Shown here: positions 44,491 to 52,621 of the stretch, piece by piece
Layout: each line of letters starts with the position of its first letter
Position numbering within the stretch: position 1 is the stretch's first letter
DNA from: Cellulosimicrobium sp. ES-005
GTDB lineage: Bacteria > Actinomycetota > Actinomycetes > Actinomycetales > Cellulomonadaceae
NCBI RefSeq assembly: GCF_040448685.1
Contig: NZ_CP159290.1
Coordinates: forward strand, 1,612,001-1,676,000
DNA: 64,000 bases
Direction of reading: 5' to 3'
Made by a program: the position numbers and the translations under genes
The notes under the pieces: generated by a model
Databases searched by the model: none
The model's input: only the letters and a program-made list of their open reading frames with translations
What the model was told of the DNA's origin: nothing

Positions 44491-45177
44491 CTAGCCCGCG
44501 AGCGCGTCCTGCGGGGAGGTCGGGTGCGCGTCGTCCCACGCGGTCGCGGCGAGCAGCGGCGTGAGCGCGTCCTCCAGCGCGGCGACGAGCAGCGGCGCGA
44601 CCTCGGCGAGCGTGACCTCGCGCCCGAGCTCGGCGGTGAGCGAGGTCACGTCGGCGTCCTCGATCCCGCACGGGACGATCCGGTCGAAGCGGGAGAGGTC
44701 GGGCACGCAGTTGAGGGCGAGCCCGTGCATCGTCACGCCCTTCGCGACGCGCACGCCGATCGCGCAGACCTTGCGCTCGCGGCGCGTCGCGTCGGCAGCG
44801 ACCCAGACCCCGCTGCGTCCCTCGACGCGCATCGTCGCGAGGCCGAGCCGCGCGCACACGCCCATGACGGCCTCCTCGAGCGCGCGCACGTACGCGACGA
44901 CGTCGACCGGCTCGGCGAGCCGCACGATCGGGTAGGCGACCTGCTGGCCCGGGCCGTGCCACGTGATCTTCCCGCCGCGGTCCACGTCGACGACGGGCGT
45001 GCCGTCGTCGGGCCGCTCGTCACGGCGCGTGCGGCGGCCGGCGGTGTAGACGGAGGGGTGCTCGACGAGGATCAGGGTGTCCGGCCGGGTGGTCGCGACG
45101 ACGTCGTCGTGCACCGCGCGCTGGAGGTCCCAGGCCTCGTGGTACTCCGTGATCCCGGGCAGCGCGAGCAGGTCCAT
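44491..45177 (-). CDS. lipB: Octanoyltransferase
   Basis: The 228-residue protein has LipB motifs: [51 protein letters not shown] (catalytic Lys) and the catalytic Cys170 in IVPCGI. It transfers octanoate from acyl carrier protein to lipoyl domains, before LipA. Its -10 TAACCT shares the stop codon TAA of the marR gene and ends six bases before the ATG. Confidence 0.96.
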   Translation of the reverse strand: MDLLALPGITEYHEAWDLQRAVHDDVVATTRPDTLILVEHPSVYTAGRRTRRDERPDDGTPVVDVDRGGKITWHGPGQQVAYPIVRLAEPVDVVAYVRALEEAVMGVCARLGLATMRVEGRSGVWVAADATRRERKVCAIGVRVAKGVTMHGLALNCVPDLSRFDRIVPCGIEDADVTSLTAELGREVTLAEVAPLLVAALEDALTPLLAATAWDDAHPTSPQDALAG

Positions 45178-45183
45178 CGGCTC

Positions 45184-45189
45184 AGGTTA
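45184..45189 (-). promoter_or_regulatory. lipB -10 hexamer sharing the marR stop codon
   Basis: TAACCT on the minus strand, then GAGCCG, then the ATG at 45177. The TAA at 45189-45187 is the marR stop. Confidence 0.45.
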
Positions 45190-45693
45190 GCCCTCGTCGT
45201 GGGGAGTCCGCGGCAACGTCTCGAGCAGCGCGAGGAGGGCGTCCCGCAGCGCCGCGATCTGGGCGTCGTCGAGCCCGCGGGTCGCGAGCTCCTCGGCGGG
45301 ACGACGCCGCGCGGCGGCCAGGCCTGCCTCGCGCCCGGACGCGGTGATCGCGACGGCGCGACGGCGGCGGTCGGCGGGGTCGTCGGTGCGGGTCACGTAC
45401 CCGGAGCGCTCGAGCCGGGCGACGACCCTGCTCATGGTCTGCTCGGTCACGCCCGACTCCTCGGCGAGGACCCGCTGCGAGCGAGGTCCGGCGAGCAGGT
45501 GCATGAGCACGGGGAAGCCCGCATGGTTGAGGTCCCACTGCCCGAGGTGGGCGTTCCACTCCCGCTCGATCCGGCGGGCGACGGCGAACAGGAGGCGGCC
45601 GGTGGCCCACTCCCGGGGGTCGGTGGGTGTGGGGTCGCCGACGTCCGGGCCGGCGTACCGCCCGGTGCTGCCGCTGCTCGACGCGTGCTCCAA
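45187..45693 (-). CDS. MarR family transcriptional regulator
   Basis: The 168-residue protein has the MarR winged helix (NHAGFPVLMHLLAGPRSQRVLAEESGVTEQTMSRVVARLERSGYVTRTDDPADRRRRAVAIT), with the typical DxRxxR wing. The TTG at 45693 is chosen because GGGAGGA lies about seven bases upstream; the in-frame ATG at 45723 would place that ribosome binding site inside the gene. It is divergent from the MMPL exporter gene with only 20 bases between starts, and a large palindrome at 45722-45743 is the likely operator for both. Confidence 0.85.
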   Translation of the reverse strand: MEHASSSGSTGRYAGPDVGDPTPTDPREWATGRLLFAVARRIEREWNAHLGQWDLNHAGFPVLMHLLAGPRSQRVLAEESGVTEQTMSRVVARLERSGYVTRTDDPADRRRRAVAITASGREAGLAAARRRPAEELATRGLDDAQIAALRDALLALLETLPRTPHDEG

Positions 45694-45713
45694 CGTGCAT
45701 TCCTCCCTCCGCC

Positions 45714-48101
45714 ATGGCACCATTCCTCAGCATGCTGAGCAATAGGACGGGCGGGTTCCTCCGCGGGCTGATCATTGTCGCAGTCATCGGTCTGTGGATG
45801 GCGATCGGCGCGCTGGGCGGGCAGGCCCAGGGGCGCCTGAGCAGCGTGCAGACGAACGACGCCGCCGCGTTCCTCCCGGCGAGCGCCGAGTCCACGCGCG
45901 CCGCCGAGGTCGCTCAGGAGTTCACCGACTCCGAGACCCTGCCCGCGCTCGTCGTCGCCACGACGGGCGACGGCAGCGCCCTGACGCCCGAGGACCTCGC
46001 CGCGCTCGACGCGTTCGCCCGGGCGGTCCCGGACGCCCCGCTCGCGGGGACGTCGGGCGACGAGCCCGCGACCGTCGGCGACGTCTCCGTCGCCGACCCC
46101 GTCGTCGTGCCGTCCGAGGACGGCGAGGCGGCGCTCGTCGTCGTCTCGCTCGACGCGTCCGTCGCGTCCGACCGGATCGGCGCCGACGAGGACAGCGTGA
46201 GCGAGCTGGCGGTCGGCGCGCTGCGCGACCTCGCCGCCGCGGACGCGTCCGAGGGCGGGCTCGCCGGGACCTCGCTCGACGTCTGGGTCACCGGCCCGGC
46301 CGGGTTCGTGGCCGACCTCGTCACCGCGTTCGGCGGGATCGACACCGTCCTCCTGCTCGTCGCGCTCGGCGCCGTGCTCGTCATCCTCGCGATCGTCTAC
46401 CGGTCGCCGATCCTGCCGTTCCTCGTGATCCTCACGGCCGTGCTCGCGCTGACCCTCGCGGGCCTCGTCGTCTACCACCTCGCCGCCGCCGACGTCCTCA
46501 CGCTCAACGGGCAGTCGCAGGGCATCCTCTCGATCCTCGTCGTGGGCGCGGCGGTCGACTACTCGTTGCTCGTCGTCGCCCGGTACCGGGAGGAGCTGCG
46601 CTTCGTCCGCTCCACCACGGTGGCGCTGCGGCGGGCGGTGCGCGCCTCGGTCGAGCCCGTCGCCGCGAGCGCGGGGACCGTCATCGCGGGCCTGCTGTGC
46701 CTGCTCCTGTCCGACCTGTCGTCCAACCGCAGCCTCGGCCCGGTCGCCGCGATCGGCATCGCCGCGGCGTTCGTCGCCGCGCTCACGCTCCTCCCCGCCC
46801 TCCTGCTCGTCGCCGGCCAGCGGTCGCGCGCGCTGTTCTGGCCGCGCATGCCCCGGTACGAGGGCGCGCACGCCGAGCACGACGGCGGGGCGACGGACGC
46901 GCAGACCACGCCCGTCGAGAGCGACGACGCGGTGCGCGTCGACGGGCACGGCGTGTGGTCGCGCGTCGCGAGCTTCGTCGGTCGGCACGACCGGCGCGTG
47001 TGGGTCGTCACGGCGCTGGTCCTCGCCGCGTGCGCGGCGTTCGTCCCGACGCTCGACGCCGAGGGAACGGGCGACTCGGAGGTGTTCCTCGCGGACGTCG
47101 ACTCCGTCGCCGGCGAGGCGGCGCTCACGGAGCACTTCGAGGGCGTCTCCGCGCAGCCCGCGATCGTGATCGCCCCCGAGGAGGACCTCGACGCGGTCGT
47201 CGCGGCCGCCGAGGGCACCGAGGGAGTCGCCGCCGCCACGCCGGTCACCGACCAGCCTGCCGCCGCGCCGGGCGCACCCGCGCGCGGCGAACCGCTCGTC
47301 GTCGACGGACAGGTGCGGGTCGACGTCACGACCGACGCGCCGTCGGACAGCCAGGAGGCCGTCGAGACCGTCTCGGCGCTCCGTGACGCCGTGCACGACG
47401 TCTCGCCCGACGCGATGGTCGGGGGCGCCGCCGCCGAGCGGCTCGACACGCAGCTCGCGGGCCAGCGCGACCTGCGGACCATCGTGCCGGTCGTCCTCGC
47501 CGTGATCCTGCTCATCCTGATCCTGCTGCTGCGGTCCGTCGTCGCGCCGGTGCTCCTCATGCTCGCCAACGTGCTGTCGTTCGGCGCCGCGCTCGGCGTC
47601 GCCGCGATCGTGTTCGACCACGTGCTCGACTTCCCGGGCGCCGACCCGGCCGTCCCGCTCTACGCGTTCTGCTTCCTCGTCGCGCTCGGGGTCGACTACT
47701 CGATCTTCCTCATGACGCGCGTGCGGGAGGAGAGCCTGCGGGTCGGGACGCGGCGCGGCGTCCTGCGGGGCCTCGCGGTCACGGGGTCGGTCATCACGTC
47801 GGCCGGGGTCGTGCTGGCCACGACGTTCGCCGCGCTCGGCATCATCCCGCTGCTGTTCCTCGCCCAGCTCGCGTTCATCGTCGCGTTCGGCGTCCTCGTC
47901 GACACGCTCGTGGTGCGGTCGCTGCTCGTGCCCGCGCTCGTGCACGACGTCGGCCGTCGGGCCTGGTGGCCGAGCGCGCTCGGGCGCACGGACCGGGGCC
48001 CGGGGGAGCCGGGTCAGCCGGCGGGGAGCGGCTCGGCCGGGCAGTCCGCGAGCACGCGCGCCATCGCCTCGGACTCCGACGGCGTCACCGCGAGCTCGTA
48101 G
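45714..48101 (+). CDS. MMPL family (RND) transporter
   Basis: The 795-residue protein has an RND/MMPL arrangement in two halves: a first helix, a large extracytoplasmic loop, a bundle of five helices (GIDTVLLLVALGAVLVILAIVY to LTLLPALLLVAG), then the same again. VVGAAVDYSLLVVARYREEL and VALGVDYSIFLMTRVREE are the repeated family motifs with proton-relay Asp and Tyr. MMPL proteins export lipids or toxic compounds; MarR control suggests drug or stress export. Start ATG 45714 or ATG 45732 is possible; the second lies in the operator. The last 88 bases overlap the convergent HNH gene. Confidence 0.88.
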   Translation: MAPFLSMLSNRTGGFLRGLIIVAVIGLWMAIGALGGQAQGRLSSVQTNDAAAFLPASAESTRAAEVAQEFTDSETLPALVVATTGDGSALTPEDLAALDAFARAVPDAPLAGTSGDEPATVGDVSVADPVVVPSEDGEAALVVVSLDASVASDRIGADEDSVSELAVGALRDLAAADASEGGLAGTSLDVWVTGPAGFVADLVTAFGGIDTVLLLVALGAVLVILAIVYRSPILPFLVILTAVLALTLAGLVVYHLAAADVLTLNGQSQGILSILVVGAAVDYSLLVVARYREELRFVRSTTVALRRAVRASVEPVAASAGTVIAGLLCLLLSDLSSNRSLGPVAAIGIAAAFVAALTLLPALLLVAGQRSRALFWPRMPRYEGAHAEHDGGATDAQTTPVESDDAVRVDGHGVWSRVASFVGRHDRRVWVVTALVLAACAAFVPTLDAEGTGDSEVFLADVDSVAGEAALTEHFEGVSAQPAIVIAPEEDLDAVVAAAEGTEGVAAATPVTDQPAAAPGAPARGEPLVVDGQVRVDVTTDAPSDSQEAVETVSALRDAVHDVSPDAMVGGAAAERLDTQLAGQRDLRTIVPVVLAVILLILILLLRSVVAPVLLMLANVLSFGAALGVAAIVFDHVLDFPGADPAVPLYAFCFLVALGVDYSIFLMTRVREESLRVGTRRGVLRGLAVTGSVITSAGVVLATTFAALGIIPLLFLAQLAFIVAFGVLVDTLVVRSLLVPALVHDVGRRAWWPSALGRTDRGPGEPGQPAGSGSAGQSASTRAIASDSDGVTASS
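45722..45743. promoter_or_regulatory. MarR-type palindromic operator
   Basis: CTCAGCATGCTGAG (45726-45739) is a perfect 14-bp palindrome. ATTC before it and CAAT after it extend symmetry to 22 bp with one mismatch. It covers the start region of the exporter gene and lies 29 bases upstream of the marR start. This size and symmetry suit a MarR dimer. Confidence 0.7.
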
Positions 48102-48727
48102 GCGGTCTTCACCGCGACCTGCCGCGCGACGTACGGGCAGCGGAACGCGTGGTTCGGGGGCAGCCACGCGGACGCGTCGCGAGCGCCCTTGGCCTGGTTC
48201 GCGGGGCCGTCGGACGCGAGGAGGTTGAGCGGGTCGTTGGCGAACTGCCGACGCGTCTCGTCGTCCCAGGCGCGCGCGCCCTTGCGCCACGCGTCGAGCA
48301 GCGGCACCACGTGGTCGATCTGGACCGCCATGCTCGTCGCGTTGCCGCGGCGGAAGTCGATGGTCTCGCCGGTGTACGGGTCCTGGAAGGTGCCCGTGCG
48401 CACCTCGCAGACCTCGCCCCGGGTCGAGAACGTGAGGTCGGTGAGGTCGCGCGCGAGGATGTCGTTGCGGGTGTCGCACCCGTTGCCGTCGACGTCCGCC
48501 CACGCGGGACCGAAGAGCCCCCGTTCGTAGCCCGTGTCCGGGCCAGGCCCCTTCACCTCGAGCCGCGCCAGCGCCTCGAGCGCGCTCCCCGGGGTCGGGG
48601 CCGGCTCGTCGTCGGCGGCGACGGACTGCTGGTTGATCACGTTCGCGACCACGATGGCGACCGCCAGGGCGATCAGGACGTAGCGCAGGACGCTCCGACG
48701 AGGGACGCGGCGGCTCGTGGTGCTCAA
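48014..48727 (-). CDS. Membrane-anchored or secreted HNH endonuclease (DUF1524 type)
   Basis: The 237-residue protein has an N-terminal hydrophobic segment (about 14-31) after basic residues, a short linker, and a nuclease domain with DTRNDILARDLTD, QIDHVVPL (metal/catalytic His), NDPLNLLASDGPANQAKGARDASAWLPPN and a late Cys. This is the HNH/DUF1524 family common in actinobacterial secreted nucleases; it probably degrades external DNA. The TTG at 48727 is preferred because GGGAAGG lies upstream and the predicted signal starts right after. Its 3' end overlaps the exporter gene by 88 bases. Confidence 0.82.
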   Translation of the reverse strand: MSTTSRRVPRRSVLRYVLIALAVAIVVANVINQQSVAADDEPAPTPGSALEALARLEVKGPGPDTGYERGLFGPAWADVDGNGCDTRNDILARDLTDLTFSTRGEVCEVRTGTFQDPYTGETIDFRRGNATSMAVQIDHVVPLLDAWRKGARAWDDETRRQFANDPLNLLASDGPANQAKGARDASAWLPPNHAFRCPYVARQVAVKTAYELAVTPSESEAMARVLADCPAEPLPAG

Positions 48728-48877
48728 GGGACGACCTTCCCGAAACCGATTCTCGGCCCGACCCGCGCGAGACGGTACGCAGCGCTCCATACCGGACCAA
48801 CGCGCACATTCTGCCAGGTTCGCGGGGGTGCTCGGACCATCCCGGCGGACGTCTCCGGCGCCCGTCGCGGTCACGGC

Positions 48878-48883
48878 TAGATT
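48878..48883 (+). promoter_or_regulatory. -10 hexamer of the Gfo/Idh/MocA gene, leaderless
   Basis: TAGATT ends seven bases before ATG 48891; no Shine-Dalgarno sequence. Confidence 0.45.
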
Positions 48884-48890
48884 GGTCGGC

Positions 48891-49931
48891 ATGGACACCG
48901 CCGCGCGCACGCTCAGGGTCGGGATCGTCGGGTACGGGGGAGCAGGCCGGGGCATCCACGCGCGCCTCGTCCGCGAGGCCGGGCACGTGGTCACGGCGGT
49001 CGTCGTCCGGTCGCCCGAGCGTCGGGCCGCCGCCGCCGAGGACTGGCCGGACGTGCACCTGCACGACGACCTCGACGCGCTCCTCGCGGACCGCGCCGCC
49101 TACGACGTCGCCGTCGTCGCGAGCCCGTCGGCCCTGCACGCCGACCACGCCACCGCGCTCGCGCGGGCGGGGGTGCCCGTCGTCGTCGACAAGCCGCTCG
49201 CGCTCGGCGCGGCGTCGTCCCGCGCCGTCGTGGAGGCGGCCGAGGCAGCGGGCACGCCCCTCACCGTCTTCCAGAACCGCCGCTGGGACCCCGAGCAGCT
49301 CACCCTGCGCTCCGTGCTCGACCGCGGCGAGATCGGGCGCGTGCACACGTTCGAGCGCCGGTGGGAGCGATGGCGCCCCGTGCCGCAGCAGCGCTGGAAG
49401 GAGAACGACCTCGTCGGCGGCGGCCTGCTCCTCGACCTCGGGCCGCACCTCGTCGACTCCGCGACCCAGCTCTTCGGGCGCGTCACCGGCGTGTGGGCCG
49501 AGCTGCGCTCGCACACCACCCCCACCGAGGACGACGTCTTCCTCGTGCTCCACCACGCGCCCGACGCCGACGGGAACGCGGTCGTGAGCCGCCTCTGGGC
49601 CGGCTCCGTCGTCGGCGCCCCCGGGCCGCGCACGCGCGTGCTCGGGACGACCGGGGCGTACGTCGTCACGACGTTCGAGAACGACGCGTCGCCCTTCGAG
49701 GTCTTCGACGACGCCGCCCCCGAGGGCACGCTCGGCTGGGTCACGCGCGGTCGCGAGCGCGAGCCCGTCCCGCAGGCACCGGGCGGTCACGCCGACTTCT
49801 ACCGTGCCGTCGCGGACTGGATCCTCGACGACGGGCCCGTCCCCGTCGACCCGCACGACGCCGTCCGCACCGCCGAGGTCCTCGACGCCGCCCGTCGCAG
49901 CGCCCGCGAGGGTCGCCTCCTCGACGTCTGA
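48891..49931 (+). CDS. Gfo/Idh/MocA family oxidoreductase
   Basis: The 346-residue protein has an N-terminal Rossmann domain (VGIVGYGGAGRGIHARLV) with the family's VVDKPLALG (Lys of the EKP-like motif; here DKP) and a C-terminal alpha/beta domain with GGGLLLDLGPHLVDSATQLFG containing the catalytic His. It should oxidise or reduce a sugar, inositol or related polyol with NAD(P). Its direct neighbours give no pathway. The message is probably leaderless. Confidence 0.85.
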   Translation: MDTAARTLRVGIVGYGGAGRGIHARLVREAGHVVTAVVVRSPERRAAAAEDWPDVHLHDDLDALLADRAAYDVAVVASPSALHADHATALARAGVPVVVDKPLALGAASSRAVVEAAEAAGTPLTVFQNRRWDPEQLTLRSVLDRGEIGRVHTFERRWERWRPVPQQRWKENDLVGGGLLLDLGPHLVDSATQLFGRVTGVWAELRSHTTPTEDDVFLVLHHAPDADGNAVVSRLWAGSVVGAPGPRTRVLGTTGAYVVTTFENDASPFEVFDDAAPEGTLGWVTRGREREPVPQAPGGHADFYRAVADWILDDGPVPVDPHDAVRTAEVLDAARRSAREGRLLDV

Positions 49932-50075
49932 CCGCCCTCGGGGCGGAGCCGGCCGGGGGCGCCCGGACCCGGACCCGGCGTCCCGACCCGCCCGCGCCCG
50001 GGACGCGGCACCGGGCGGAGGATCCGGCCTGTGGACAACGGCACGGCGGGGTCCGGCACGCGGTGAGATGGGGGC

Positions 50076-51527
50076 ATGTCGTCGTCGACGTCGCGCCGCG
50101 CGCGACCGCCCGTGGAGTCCGTCGCCGACCTGGTACCCGTGCTCGCGGCCGCGGGATGGTCGGTGCGGCGGGAGCCCGGCGCGAGCGGTGGGTCCGTCGC
50201 GTACGACGACGCTGGCACGGTGTGCGAGATCGCCCGGCTGGAGGTCCCCGAGGGCCCGGGGGCTCGCGCGGTGCTGGTCGAGCACCTGCACGCGCTCTCC
50301 GAGGAGCACGAGCACGTCGTGGCGGTGCGTGGTGTCGTCGAGGCGGGGGAGTCGTCGCTCGTGGTGCTCACCGACCACGTCGACGGGCTGCGTCTCGACG
50401 AGCTGGCGGCGGCACGGGAGCCCTTCCGGGCTGCCGAGGCGGTCACGGTGCTGGTCCCCGTCGCGCAGGGCCTGGCGCGGCTCCATCGGGACGGGCGCGC
50501 GCACGGGAGCCTCGAGGCGGCGTCGGTGGTCGTCACGCCGAGCGGGAGGGCCGTCCTGCGCCCGGCGCTGGCGCCCGCGCGCGGGACCGCGGCGGACGAC
50601 GTGCGGGACCTCGCCCGGGTCGTGCTCGACCTCGTGCCGCCCCCGGCGTCGAGCCACCCGTCCTACCGCGCGACCGGCGACCCGGATGAGGCGCGCGACC
50701 TCGCGGCGCTCCACGCCGAGCTCGCGGTGGCGCTGCGCGACGAACCGTCCGCGCGACCTGCCGCGGGGACGTTCGCCGCGCGCTGCTACGACGCCGTGGT
50801 GCCGCGACCGGTCGTGATGCCCGACCCCGCGCGTCTCGTGGCCGGTGCTCTCGGCGGTCGGCGGACCGTGCGGCCCGGCGTCGGGGTACGGACGGTGTCC
50901 GGGAGCGCCGCGCGTGGTGGGACCGGGCCCCGTGGGCGGGGCGCGCGGGCCCGACGGCGACGGGCGGTTCGTGCCGTCGGCACGAGCCTGGCGATCCTCA
51001 CCGGGTGCGCGGCGCTCGTGGTGCTCCCGGTGCACCTGGGAGCGTCGCGGACGGCCGCGCCCGACGGCGGCGAGAGGGCGCCGAGCATGGTCGCGACCGC
51101 CGTCGAGCCGGCCGAGGACGCGAGGGCGGTGCTCGACCCGGACGACCCGGGCGGGGCCGCACGGGCCCTCACGGCGCGCCGGCTCGCGCTGCTCACCGAG
51201 GGCACGGGCGACCTGTCGTCGGTGGTGGTCGCGGGCTCGTCGGCGGAGGCGCGGGACGCCGCGGTGCTGGCGGCGCTCGAGGGCGTGGACGTGCTCGACG
51301 CGCGGGCGGAGGTCTTCGACGCCCGACCCGTCGAGGGCTGGTCGCGCGCGGCGGCCGGGGCGGGCACGGTGCCCGCCGACGCGGTCGTCGAGGTCGACTA
51401 CGCCGTCAGCGCGCACCGGCAGCGCACGGACAGCGACGAGCTGCAGGTGCCCGCGACGCCGCGGACGACCGTCGTGCTCGTGCTCCGCTGGACCGACGCC
51501 GGGTGGCGTGTCGTCGAGGTGCGCTGA
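50076..51527 (+). CDS. Membrane-anchored pseudokinase-like protein
   Basis: The 483-residue protein has an N-terminal half (about 15-245) with the outline of a serine/threonine kinase: LTDHVDGLRLDELA hinge-like segment, a VAQGLARLHRDGRAHGSLEAASVVV catalytic-loop-like segment and DDVRDLARVVLDL. The catalytic loop reads HGSLEAAS (143-150), so the essential Asp and Asn are replaced, and no P-loop, VAxK lysine or DFG is seen. A basic stretch and one transmembrane helix (about 301-319) follow, then an external domain of about 160 residues. It may act as a binding scaffold. GGGGG precedes ATG 50076. Confidence 0.65.
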   Translation: MSSSTSRRARPPVESVADLVPVLAAAGWSVRREPGASGGSVAYDDAGTVCEIARLEVPEGPGARAVLVEHLHALSEEHEHVVAVRGVVEAGESSLVVLTDHVDGLRLDELAAAREPFRAAEAVTVLVPVAQGLARLHRDGRAHGSLEAASVVVTPSGRAVLRPALAPARGTAADDVRDLARVVLDLVPPPASSHPSYRATGDPDEARDLAALHAELAVALRDEPSARPAAGTFAARCYDAVVPRPVVMPDPARLVAGALGGRRTVRPGVGVRTVSGSAARGGTGPRGRGARARRRRAVRAVGTSLAILTGCAALVVLPVHLGASRTAAPDGGERAPSMVATAVEPAEDARAVLDPDDPGGAARALTARRLALLTEGTGDLSSVVVAGSSAEARDAAVLAALEGVDVLDARAEVFDARPVEGWSRAAAGAGTVPADAVVEVDYAVSAHRQRTDSDELQVPATPRTTVVLVLRWTDAGWRVVEVR

Positions 51528-51580
51528 GGCGCACCGCCGCGGGGTCCGGTCGGACCTGGCTCGGACGTCGGGGCGAGGCG

Positions 51581-52474
51581 TCAGCGCCGCTCGGCGACCC
51601 GCCGGACGGCGTCGTCGAGCAGGGGGTCGGAGTAGGTGAACCCGCTCGCCTCGAGCACGGTGGGGAGGGCGCGCTGGGAGCCGAGGATGTCCGAGGCCAG
51701 CTCGCCGAGCACGACGCGCAGCGCGACGGAGGGGACGGCCAGCACGGCCGGGCGGTGGAGCTCTCGCGCGAGCGCGCGGGTGATCTCCGCGTTCGTGGCC
51801 GGGTGGGGGGAGCAGAGGTTGACGGGCCCGTGCACGGGAGCGGTGAGCAGGTGGCGCAGCGCGTCGACCTCGTCGCGCAGCGTGATCCAGCTCCAGTACT
51901 GCGTGCCGGGGCCGAGGCGTCCGCCGACGCCGAGCCGCAGCAGCGGGAGGAGCCGGCCGAGGGCACCGCCCTCGGAGGAGAGCACGATGCCCGTCCGGGC
52001 GTGGACCACGCGGACGCCCGCCTGCTCGGCCGGCGCGGTCGCGGCCTCCCACTCCCGGACCAGCCGGGCGAGGAACCCGTCGCCCGACGCCGACGTCTCG
52101 GTGAGCACCTGCGCGCCCCGGTCGCCGTAGTAGCCGATCGCGGAGCCCTGGACCCAGACCGGCGGTGGCGCGTCGAGGCCGGCCATGGTCCGGGCCAGGA
52201 GCCCGGTGGTCCGGGTCCGGGACGTGACCAGGGTGCGCTTGTACTCGGTCGTCCAGCGGTGGTCGCCGATCCCTGCGCCCGCGAGGTTGACGACGGCGTC
52301 GGCCCCGGCGAGCACGCCGGGGTCCAGGACGCCGGCGTCGGGGTCCCACTCGTGCTCGTCGGACGTCTGCGGGGCACGCCGCACGAGCCGGCGCACGCGG
52401 TGGCCGTCCTCGCGCAGCCGCTCGAGCAGCTCCGCACCGATGAATCCGTGCGAGCCCGCCACGACGATGTCCAT
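51581..52474 (-). CDS. TIGR01777 family epimerase-like protein
   Basis: The 297-residue protein starts MDIVVAGSHGFIGAELLERLREDGHRVRRLVRR and contains GSAIGYYGDRG and ARTGIVLSSEGGALGRLLPLLRLGVGG, the signature of TIGR01777/DUF1731 SDR proteins related to cell-division inhibitor SulA-like YfcH. The function is unknown. It corresponds to Rv2216 beside the E2 gene in M. tuberculosis. TAGCGT (52481-52486, minus) ends six bases before the ATG, suggesting a leaderless message. Confidence 0.88.
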   Translation of the reverse strand: MDIVVAGSHGFIGAELLERLREDGHRVRRLVRRAPQTSDEHEWDPDAGVLDPGVLAGADAVVNLAGAGIGDHRWTTEYKRTLVTSRTRTTGLLARTMAGLDAPPPVWVQGSAIGYYGDRGAQVLTETSASGDGFLARLVREWEAATAPAEQAGVRVVHARTGIVLSSEGGALGRLLPLLRLGVGGRLGPGTQYWSWITLRDEVDALRHLLTAPVHGPVNLCSPHPATNAEITRALARELHRPAVLAVPSVALRVVLGELASDILGSQRALPTVLEASGFTYSDPLLDDAVRRVAERR

Positions 52475-52480
52475 GGGGCC

Positions 52481-52486
52481 ACGCTA
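52481..52486 (-). promoter_or_regulatory. -10 hexamer of the TIGR01777 gene, leaderless
   Basis: TAGCGT on the minus strand, then GGCCCC, then the ATG at 52474. Confidence 0.4.
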
Positions 52487-52558
52487 CGGGGCCGCGACCG
52501 TCCCGCGCACCCGTGGCCGGGAACTTCTCCGCGACCGGCCCGCGCCAGGTCACGGAAA

Positions 52559-52600
52559 CGCCGCGAGGCCCCGACCGTGGGTGGTCGGGGCCTCGCGGCG
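52559..52600 (-). terminator. Terminator after the E2 gene
   Basis: An 18-bp perfect stem (CGCCGCGAGGCCCCGACC at 52559-52576 with 52583-52600) and a six-base loop, 21 bases after the E2 stop. On the minus strand the stem is followed by TTTCC, a weak T-run. Confidence 0.75.
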
Positions 52601-52621
52601 TGCGTCAGGGAGCGCGGAGCG

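Noticed and set aside
45694-45723. ATG 45723 as marR start
   Set aside because: It would put the strong GGAGG sequence inside the gene and extend the protein with a non-conserved segment; kept as a minor alternative.
45447-52553. A 2368-codon open frame on the minus strand
   Set aside because: It is antisense or out of frame to marR, the exporter, the oxidoreductase, the pseudokinase and TIGR01777; its product is Arg/Ala/Gly-rich with no domain. It is a high-GC shadow.
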